NCBI GenBank assembly: GCA_038093515.1
Contig: JBBPSI010000014.1
Location: 186,001 to 250,000, forward strand
Reading direction: 5' to 3'
DNA from: Butyriboletus loyo
Lineage: Eukaryota > Basidiomycota > Agaricomycetes > Boletales > Boletaceae
Length of the DNA: 64,000 nt
The notes under the pieces are model-generated. The model had not been told where the DNA came from and made no database searches. It was given only the letters and a program-made list of their open reading frames with translations. The position numbers and the translations under genes are program-made. Positions 57,901 through 64,000 of this stretch are shown here, piece by piece. Each line of letters begins with the position of its first letter. Within the stretch, counting starts at the first letter, position 1.

Positions 57901-59022
57901 CCCCCCTTGACTCCGATCCCCTCCTCCACCTCCTGGCCATTCCAGCAGATCTCCTGCGATCTCATCACCGATCTCCCTCCGACGGCCGATGGCTTTGATA
58001 CCCTATTGGTCGTGGTCAACCATGGGCTTACTAAGGGGGTAATTCTATGCCCTACCAAGAAAACCGTGGACTCCTCGGGAATTGCTTCCCTCTTTTTATT
58101 AAAAGTATATGCCAGATTTGGATTATATGACAAGATAATCTCTGACAGAGGCCCTCAGTTTGCCTCTGCTTTCGCAAAAGAACTTGGAAAACTCCTAGGA
58201 TACAACCTCTCCCTCTCAACAGCATACCACCTCCAGACAGACGGAGAAACAGAGAGAGTTAACCAGGAAGTTGAAACATATCTTCGCATCTTTTGCGGAA
58301 ATAATCCGTCCACCTGGGCAGATAACATCACCCACGCTGAATTCACACACAATCACTGCCCCCATTCAGTCACAGGAAAATCTCTGTTCTTCTTTATGAT
58401 GGGATATGAACCCCGTCCTTTTCCCACCATTGTCTCTGAAACAAACCTTCCCACTGTCGAAGAATGTTTGAAACAACTCACAGCAGCATGAAACGAAGCA
58501 CTAGCAGCCCATGCCCTTGCCCAACAGACGATGAAATCTCGAAACACACGCTCCTTCTCTCCCTTCTCAAAAGGTGATAAAGTTTGGCTAGAAGCAAGAA
58601 ACCTTCATCGACAAATCGAAAACCCAAAATTTGCCCCAAAAAGAGAAGGCCCATTTGTTATCATCGATATCCTATCCCCTATCACATACAAGCTCCGACT
58701 CCCCAAAATGTGGAAGATTCATGACGTATTCCATGCTTCCCTCTTATCACCCTATCGCAAAAACGACGTTCATGGCCCGAATTTCCCGAAACCACCCCCT
58801 GACCTTATTGGTGGAGAAAAGGAGTTTGAGGTAGAAGCCATCTTACAACACAAAGGACCTCCCAATCGCCGCCGATTCCTGATCAAATGGAAAGGATATC
58901 CCACTGCTGACAACTCATGGGAACCTGAAAAGAACTTCAACAACACCAAACAGTTGCTGAAAGATTATATGAAGAATCATCCCCACGATTTCCCCCCTTC
59001 TCAACGAACCACCACCTGCTAA
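54911..59022 (+). pseudogene. Chromovirus pol (protease, RT, RNase H, integrase, chromodomain), broken
   Basis: Begins 17 bases after the gag stop in a different frame. Protease active site LIDSGADVS (about 55045). After the solo LTR come RT (KKKDGGLRPCQDYRYVN; FDVRWGYNNVRI; catalytic motif YMDNILIF), RNase H (FAITTDALKHASGG, YDRELLAVI), integrase HHCC finger (HHDHPTAGHPG, CTACQQNK) and core (SCDLITDL, IISDRGPQFAS, ETERVNQEVE), then a chromodomain (EVEAILQHK, FLIKWKGYPTADNSWEPEKN). Five TGA codons interrupt one continuous frame at 55136, 56725, 57364, 57463 and 58489. Removing the LTR and one CAAAT restores phase across the insertion. Confidence 0.93.
55350..55775 (-). mobile_element. Solo LTR, family A, inside chromovirus pol
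   Basis: 426 bp in reverse orientation, flanked by CAAAT (55345-55349, 55776-55780). It carries the same hairpin and TATA region as the other family A LTRs. It separates protease from reverse transcriptase and is the youngest event in this part of the nest. Confidence 0.92.
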
Positions 59023-59032
59023 ATAAACAAAC

Positions 59033-59428
59033 ATGGCCCAGGAAAATCACCCATACGCTTGCCGCCTCCATGAACCTTCCAACGATGATACCCTCCACCT
59101 CCTCGCTCTGATGTTACAAGACTCCGGACTGTCTCGGGACATAGACTTCAGCTTAGACTCTTCATCCCCCCTTGATGCTCTTCGCCTGGCCTTCCTACAA
59201 GCCAGACATTTCAATCTCTTTATCGACCATTTAGCCAATCTTCCTCGTGCTCACCCCCCCAATTTCATCATATCCCTCATGTGCCACTCACAAGTCGACC
59301 TAGAAACACAGCTCCTTGTCGCTATGGATCAACTAGGCATGTCCGATTTCGTACAAGAAATTGATGAACAAGTCAGCCGCCTCAACCCCTCCTCCAACAA
59401 CTATCTTCGTCCCCCCTCCCTCGTTTAA
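59033..59428 (+). CDS. Extra ORF 3a downstream of the chromodomain
   Basis: 131 codons starting MAQENHPYACRLHEPSND ten bases after the pol stop. Mostly helical, Leu-rich (DTLHLLALMLQDSGLSRDID, LETQLLVAMDQLGMSDFVQE). No family recognised. A one-base change in the C-run near 59408 would fuse it in frame with the next ORF, so the two may once have been one protein. Standard Ty3/gypsy elements end at integrase or chromodomain. Confidence 0.6.
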   Translation: MAQENHPYACRLHEPSNDDTLHLLALMLQDSGLSRDIDFSLDSSSPLDALRLAFLQARHFNLFIDHLANLPRAHPPNFIISLMCHSQVDLETQLLVAMDQLGMSDFVQEIDEQVSRLNPSSNNYLRPPSLV

Positions 59429-59523
59429 ACACCTCCATTGACACCCCTGCTCAATGCGAACACCCTACCCACCCAACCAAACCTACTAGAGGACACCCTC
59501 TGTCCGACAATGGCTCAGTCACC

Positions 59524-60000
59524 TTGACAATGGAGGAAATCCAAGCAATCAAGGAAATAGAAAGGAATTTCACCCCAGCAGAACGAGAATGTCAAAGGGT
59601 ACGCAACAATGCTCCTCTTCCTTGCTCCCACCCTCTCTACCACGATACTTGCTTCACCTGTCGCTGCCTTGGACACACTTGCATCCATTGTACCCTCTAC
59701 CAATGCCCTTTCTGCCTCCAATCATCCCCTGGTCACCCCCAGTTGCGTTGCCCATGAAGGAGACGTTCCAACCCCTCCTCCCAATCTTCTAGCAGGTCCT
59801 CAGGATCCTCACACCATCACCCTCCTCGCCCATTATACAACCCTTCCCTAACACGTGCTATTTGCCAAAGCTGTGAGGAACACCTACTGGAACACCAAGA
59901 GCATGGAGAGGTTTGTCCTCATGAAGGAGATGATGTCATTGACGATGTTGGCTATGCTAACATCACAGGATCCCCAGTCTTCGGGTCCATGGACTTTTAG
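59524..60000 (+). pseudogene. Extra ORF 3b, Cys-rich, with one in-frame TGA
   Basis: Starts MEEIQAIKEIERNFTPAERE (open upstream to about 59430). It contains a Cys/His cluster (CSHPLYHDTCFTCRCLGHTC, IHCTLYQCPFC) that resembles a zinc-binding module. TGA at 59755-59757, then RRRSNPSSQ, an Arg/Ser/His stretch and a second Cys pair (AICQSCEEHLLEHQEHGEVC) before TAG at 59998-60000. It ends about 20 bp before the purine tract. Function unknown. Confidence 0.6.
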
Positions 60001-60022
60001 GAAGTACGATGACTTCCAATGT

Positions 60023-60032
60023 AAAGGGGGGG
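60023..60032 (+). promoter_or_regulatory. Polypurine tract of the chromovirus
   Basis: AAAGGGGGGG immediately before the 3' LTR, the expected primer site for plus-strand synthesis. Confidence 0.8.
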
Positions 60033-60035
60033 TAA

Positions 60036-60530
60036 TGTTACAATTCTTTCTTTTCTTTTCTTTTCTACTTAAGCATATCTCACGATAGCTTATCCTTTAG
60101 CCAACGCAACTCGGAATATTCTTCTTTCACTTCTTAGACAGTGAGATCCAACCCTCGATCTATCGCTTCCCTTTAAGGTACTTCTATGGAATATTCCATA
60201 ACCTTCTATCGTACGACTTCCCTTCGCCCAATGGCAATTCTCCTCCATATCGTACAATAGCCCTCTTTCTTCTTTTATCCTTGGTCCGTGCGCGTTCCCC
60301 TATATTATAAATATGATGAGATCTAGCTACGTTGTACTCTAAGCTAGATCTACTTGGAATCATCATTGATATCCTTGTCCTCTCGTCTCTAGTAGCGAGT
60401 CGTCTTTCTTCAACTCGAACACCGGATAAATCCTTCATCTCGAAGGTTAGACTTGAACGTCTAGAAGACTTCTTGAGTTCCAGAACTATATCCAAGTCTA
60501 CGCTCGTACTTACCCAGTCCAAGCATAACA
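60036..60530 (+). repeat. 3' LTR of the chromovirus
   Basis: 495 bp, TGTTACAATTC to CCAAGCATAACA. Same length as the 5' LTR, with about 13 differences by eye, twelve of them transitions. Confidence 0.93.
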
Positions 60531-61133
60531 ATGTGACTAGATTATGATGTGTCTTGACCAGCATGCCAAGACCTGTATCCAAGGTCTCTGCTACTTGCTT
60601 CCCCTTTGCCCTGTGGGTCCCCTCAGCCTGGATATTGCTGCTTCATGTTCAGCTCTTCTTATTCACTGGCAATGTCACCATCTTGTCCGGAGCTTTGCTC
60701 CCTCATTACCAGCACTTTGCCACTTTCCCGTTTGTTGTTCTGACTCATCTACAGTCAGACCTCTTGGCCCTATGCTGCTTTGCACAGCTTGGTCTGTGCA
60801 TGGACACTCAAAGTATATATACCCAGTACTTAGACAAGTATGAACTCTTTAGCTAATTCTATGCATCTAGCAAGTGCCCAGCAATCTAGCATAATACCCT
60901 TCTGCTGATAAAGCCGATAAGAGCCTGCTTGATCTCATCTGGTTGCCACCATACAACATCTCACTGACACTTGCTCTCCAGAACCCCAATAGTGTCATCT
61001 ATGTGAGTCAGCCACTATCTGAATAGGCTTGAGCCCCTACTTGAGTGCTCGCTGCTAGTTTGTTTCATGCATCAGTGTAACACTAACAAATGTGCTATTG
61101 TCCAGCAAATCATTACTGGCAAGGCCAAAAATG

Positions 61134-61659
61134 TGTTATGAAAGCAACCAAGGAACTAACCCACTTAGAATACAATCACATCCACAGGCAGTAAACTCCA
61201 GTTGCAGTGCTACACCAGCACTGGCAAGTATGTAGAGATAGAGCTATGACCTTAATCCTCAACTGTTGCCAGTGAATAGACAAGTGGTTAAAGCTAGGGA
61301 ATCCTAGCCCAAACCACAAGCCTTATATATTACAGGGAACTGTGCACAGACCAAGCAGTGCGTGTGACTAACTACTATACAAGTACATACAAGTAGAAGT
61401 ACAGGGTTGACAGAGATTAAATAGAAGTCGACAGCAATCAAAAGGAAGAGAAGCAAATGGAGATTAAATACATGAGGCGTGATGTCATAGTGTCTGGGCC
61501 AGTCTGGACCATGATGTCATATGCTTAGTCAGCCTATGGTTACATGTATAATCCCACAATCACGTGCACTAAGTCATGTGACCTTTGAAAGTGAAATTGA
61601 AAGTTCTAAGTCCAATGATTGAAGTGCAAAAGTCTGTTATAAGATATATGATTATAACA
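61134..61659 (+). mobile_element. Solo LTR, family B, in the second Tc1 transposase
   Basis: 526 bp, TGTTATGAAAGCAACC to ATGATTATAACA, flanked by AAATG (61129-61133, 61660-61664). Alignable with 51267-51770 over most of its length, especially GACAAGTGGTTAAAGCTAGG and the TGATGTCATA pair. Confidence 0.88.
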
Positions 61660-61792
61660 AAATGCAGTCCATTTCAGAATAGTAGAAGTCCAAGCAGGTG
61701 CACTGAGGGCAATGAAGGATGCAAGGGTGAACTTATCAGTGGAAAGACTCACTGATATAATGAGAGAGAGTATTGCAAACAGGGGTACTTGA

Positions 61793-62131
61793 AGAGTTAT
61801 AAGGAGCAAGGCTCAACTTAGAGATATCACAGTAGTGGTGAAAGAACTGAAAGATCTAAAGAAAAGTGACAAGCCATAAGGGCTGTCTTATATACAGTAC
61901 AGGAGTGTTTGTACTTGTGTACTGTATAGTACCTATATAAGGTAGTATGAATCACATGACAATATGTTAGAGATAAGAGATAAGACTAAGTATATTGTCC
62001 AATAGCACAAAAAGAGCTATATGTAATGTGACAAGCATGACTGTATCTAGACTATGATATCATAGTGATGTCATATGGTTCTAGACCATGATGTCATAAA
62101 GACCAGTCTGGAAATGTAGTGGCAGTAAGTG
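61793..62131. other. Repeat-derived spacer
   Basis: Contains a short near-palindrome (CAGTACAGGAG...TTGTGTACTGTA, about 61896-61930) and, near 62050-62105, TGATGTCATA pairs around ACCATGATGTCAT that resemble part of LTR family B, so it probably holds another LTR fragment. No gene. Confidence 0.4.
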
Positions 62132-62524
62132 TGTTACGGGACTACTTCATTCGCCTAGCTTACAGCTAGTTCCCTTTGAACGGTACCAACCGTTCTAGCT
62201 TAGTCACCACTTCCCGCGCACGGACGCACTTTCCCTCACACTCCGGAATCTTCTGGAATGTTCCTTCCGTACTTGTACTTTCCTTCTCGCGTCTCGATTA
62301 GGAACACGGTCTGTGCGCAGACCCCAGTAGTATAAAGGCTCGGCCTTTCCACCATGTACATTATCTAGTTCTACGCAGTAACCTGCTAGCAATTAGTTTC
62401 ACTCCAGACTCTTAGTGTGCGCACTAAGACATAGTCTGAGACCCAGCTCAGAAACGCTTTAAGAGTCTTGAGGCCACTCCAGAGTGCCTCCTCGCTGTTC
62501 TAGTTGTTGGCGCCCAGCGTAACA
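62132..62524 (+). repeat. 5' LTR (family A) of a second Ty3/gypsy element
   Basis: 393 bp, TGTTACGGGACTAC to GCCCAGCGTAACA. It is shorter than the solo copies because a stretch near the start is missing. TATAAAGG at 62331 precedes ATCTAGTTCT (62363-62372) by about 30 bp. The hairpin TCTTAGTG-TGCG-CACTAAGA is present. Confidence 0.9.
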
Positions 62525-62526
62525 AA

Positions 62527-62536
62527 AGAACTAGAT
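62527..62536 (+). promoter_or_regulatory. Predicted self-priming site of the second gypsy element
   Basis: AGAACTAGAT, two bases after the LTR, is the exact reverse complement of ATCTAGTTCT (62363-62372), which lies about 30 bp downstream of the TATA box. Confidence 0.65.
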
Positions 62537-62924
62537 CTTCCTCTCGCTTCTGCTCTTCAGCAGTAAAGCCGCCCCACCCTCGCCCAACATTTCCATCCAA
62601 CATCCCAGACGCGTCGGTCGTTCTTTCCGCGTTCCCTCTCCCGAACCGGAACCCATTATCGTCGACAACCCGTCGCCACCACACTCTCCCGCCCCACCAA
62701 ACCCTGAACCCGAGTTTTCCCCTTTGCCCCAGTTAGACCCCGAACCCTCATATCAACCCGAGGACCAGGGTCAAGGGCAGGAAGACGAACCGGCACCTGG
62801 CAATGACGGATACAGCGACGACTGGCTAGACAGAACCCCACACGTTTCCCCACACAACTCCCGCTCTCCCTCCCCACTGTATTACCCTCCCGCAGGCTCC
62901 TCTGACGACGAAGACGACGACGAG

Positions 62925-63920
62925 ATGTCCGACAAAGGAAAGATCGTCCCCAAGGACTTCTCTGGACTCAACGAGGATGCCTCACGATGGCTCCTCGTCA
63001 TGCGAACATACTTCGCCGCCAACCAAAACGCGTTCCCCGACGACGAGTCAAAAATAAATGCCCTCCTCATGAAAATGAGCGAAGGGAAAGGCAAGACATT
63101 CTCCGAAGGCTGGATGGGCCTTCTCTTAGATGGGACCCCTACTCCGCGACAAAGGGAGTTCACCACCGTCTGTGAAGATTTCCATCGCGTCTTCCATCCC
63201 TTCGACGTCGGAGAGAGCGCTCGCATCGACCTCGGGAACCTGAACCAAAACCGAGCAAACAAGAAGGATGGATACGACACATACGTCACGGAGTTCCAAC
63301 TCCTCGCCGCCAAGTCAGGGATCATAGATGAGAAGGCACTCATCGAGTGGTTCATCTGTGGTCTCGACCCCCGCCTCGCAGAGTCCGTCCTCTCGTGCGA
63401 GAAACCCCCTACTACGCTTGCTGGATGGGCAGAGAAAACATCCGCTTTCCACGCGCAACATAAGCGCATTGACGACCTCCGCGCAGGGAAGCGCTACATT
63501 CCCACCTTCTCCTCTTCCTCGAAACCATCGTCCAACCGAAGGGACCCCAACGCCATGGACGTTGATGCAGTTCGACTTACTCCCGTACAACGTGCAGAGT
63601 ACATGAAGCAGAACAAATGCTTCATCTGCCACCAAGTCGGCTGTCGGTCAACCAACCATCCCCGTTCCCCGCGTAACGGACAGAGCTCCAGAGGACCGCC
63701 GCCTCGTCCCCCTCGCAACCCCCAGCGCACACGCGCCGCCGTCGTCACGCAACCCGAGCCCAAGCCCTCCCCACTCGTCGATTATTTATCCGAGTTGAAA
63801 GGTCGAGGCACTCAACAAGAGGATGTCCTAAACGTGCTTAAAGCATGTTTCAACGAGGACGAAGAAAAGCTGCCCGTCGCAGCAACCAAGATGGCCGAAG
63901 AATGGCCAAAGGATTTTTAA
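62925..63920 (+). CDS. gag of the second Ty3/gypsy element (element continues past the window)
   Basis: First in-frame ATG at 62925 (MSDKGKIVPKDFSGLNEDAS). Capsid-like region (RWLLVMRTYFAANQNAFPDD, DFHRVFHPFDVGESARIDLG, ALIEWFICGLDPRLAESVLS), a zinc-knuckle-like CFICHQVGCRSTNH, then a basic Pro/Arg tract and an acidic end (EEWPKDF, TAA). The open Pro/Glu-rich frame extends 130 codons upstream of the ATG without a start codon. No stop or frameshift was seen, so this copy may be younger than the neighbouring chromovirus. pol would start near the right edge. Confidence 0.85.
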   Translation: MSDKGKIVPKDFSGLNEDASRWLLVMRTYFAANQNAFPDDESKINALLMKMSEGKGKTFSEGWMGLLLDGTPTPRQREFTTVCEDFHRVFHPFDVGESARIDLGNLNQNRANKKDGYDTYVTEFQLLAAKSGIIDEKALIEWFICGLDPRLAESVLSCEKPPTTLAGWAEKTSAFHAQHKRIDDLRAGKRYIPTFSSSSKPSSNRRDPNAMDVDAVRLTPVQRAEYMKQNKCFICHQVGCRSTNHPRSPRNGQSSRGPPPRPPRNPQRTRAAVVTQPEPKPSPLVDYLSELKGRGTQQEDVLNVLKACFNEDEEKLPVAATKMAEEWPKDF

Positions 63921-64000
63921 AAAGGAGGGAAGTTTCGACGTCTTCGCCTCCTCTTGTAATCGCCCCTGTAGTTTTATCCAACCCAAATGCGCAATCTATT

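Larger units (their letters stand above)
53108..60530 (+). mobile_element. Full-length Ty3/gypsy chromovirus (family D)
   Basis: 5' LTR 53108-53602 and 3' LTR 60036-60530 (495 bp each) with the target duplication ATGTG (53103-53107, 60531-60535). Order: LTR, primer-binding site, gag, protease, reverse transcriptase, RNase H, integrase, chromodomain, extra ORFs, purine tract, LTR. The chromodomain places it among chromoviruses of the fungal Tf1/sushi type. The two LTRs differ at about 13 positions by eye, nearly all transitions. gag, pol and the distal ORF carry in-frame TGA codons, and a family A solo LTR interrupts pol, so the copy is inactive. Confidence 0.95.
52835..61082 (+). mobile_element. 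LTR-C: ~820-bp solo LTR split by the full-length chromovirus
   Basis: Left part 52835-53107 (TGTTACAGTTTTACC...), right part 60536-61082 (...GCATCAGTGTAACA). The ends are TGTTAC/GTAACA inverted, and the whole is flanked by CTAAC (52830-52834 and 61083-61087). Removing the inserted gypsy element and one ATGTG gives about 820 bp with no coding region, consistent with a solo LTR. A TATA-like TATATATA lies near 60815. Confidence 0.75.
52649..61792 (+). pseudogene. Second Tc1-type transposase, split by nested retroelements
   Basis: The N-terminal part (52649-52834: MKSISTSLRQNIISLSSLGL, STRKIASQTGLGKSTVTRVL, GCPSKLTSTN) is a Tc1 helix-turn-helix domain. It stops at the start of an LTR. Past the nested block the frame resumes at 61083-61133 (KCAIVQQIITGKAKN) and, past another solo LTR, at 61660 (AVH and onward to a TGA at 61790-61792). 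Deleting the LTR-C block with one CTAAC and LTR-B with one AAATG gives one continuous open frame across both junctions. The final ~45 codons do not clearly match Tc1. No catalytic domain remains in the window. Confidence 0.75.

Noticed and set aside
59524..59757. ORF 3b Cys cluster as a host-derived RING finger
   Set aside because: Cys/His spacing does not fit RING or PHD clearly; only a generic zinc-binding look can be claimed.

Overview
The window looks like nuclear DNA of an agaricomycete basidiomycete. Nearly every gene is cut by many short introns (about 50-60 bp). Two genes encode DUF6533 membrane proteins, a family typical of Agaricomycotina, and the repeats are chromodomain Ty3/gypsy elements, their solo LTRs and Tc1/mariner DNA transposons. 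A Rhizoctonia/Ceratobasidium-like fungus would fit, but that genus-level guess is inference only.

Layout. 1-2.3 kb: 3' part of an MFS (ACS/Dal5-type) transporter. 2.9-14.5 kb: a compact housekeeping block with SWC5 (SWR1 chromatin complex), a MYND zinc-finger HEAT-like protein, a Bin3/MePCE RNA methyltransferase, a USP deubiquitinase, histidinol-phosphate aminotransferase and the seven-bladed WD40 protein CIA1. 14.9-18.5 kb: two poorly resolved loci. 18.7-22.2 kb: a secreted GH5 endoglucanase and nucleoporin SEH1. 22.9-31.7 kb: two inverted DUF6533 paralogues flank tRNA-Gly(GCC), a mitochondrial DEAD-box helicase and a D-2-hydroxyacid dehydrogenase; a decayed inverted copy of the SEH1 3' end lies beside the second paralogue. 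32.7-39.5 kb: LTN1/listerin, the RING E3 ligase of ribosome quality control. 40.2-49.1 kb: three tandem ACS-family MFS paralogues; the third has lost the ancestral start codon.

49.6-64 kb is a transposon nest. A Tc1 element with ~220-bp inverted repeats carries two solo LTRs. Next to it a second Tc1 transposase is split by an ~820-bp solo LTR, which holds a full-length 7.4-kb chromovirus, which in turn holds another solo LTR. Every LTR insertion that can be checked has a 5-bp target duplication, and removing the insertions rejoins the host reading frames. The last 1.9 kb is the 5' LTR and gag of another Ty3/gypsy element that runs off the window.

Main points for follow-up: (i) both gypsy elements have a primer-binding site just 3' of the 5' LTR that is complementary to the predicted 5' end of their own transcript, as in Tf1 self-priming; (ii) all seven in-frame stops in the chromovirus gag, pol and distal ORF are TGA where CGA fits, and the RT catalytic YMDD reads YMDN, all explained by CpG transitions; (iii) the chromovirus carries extra 3' ORFs after the chromodomain, one Cys-rich; (iv) probable GC-AG introns occur in six genes; (v) SEH1/DUF6533 were duplicated with order kept but both orientations flipped.
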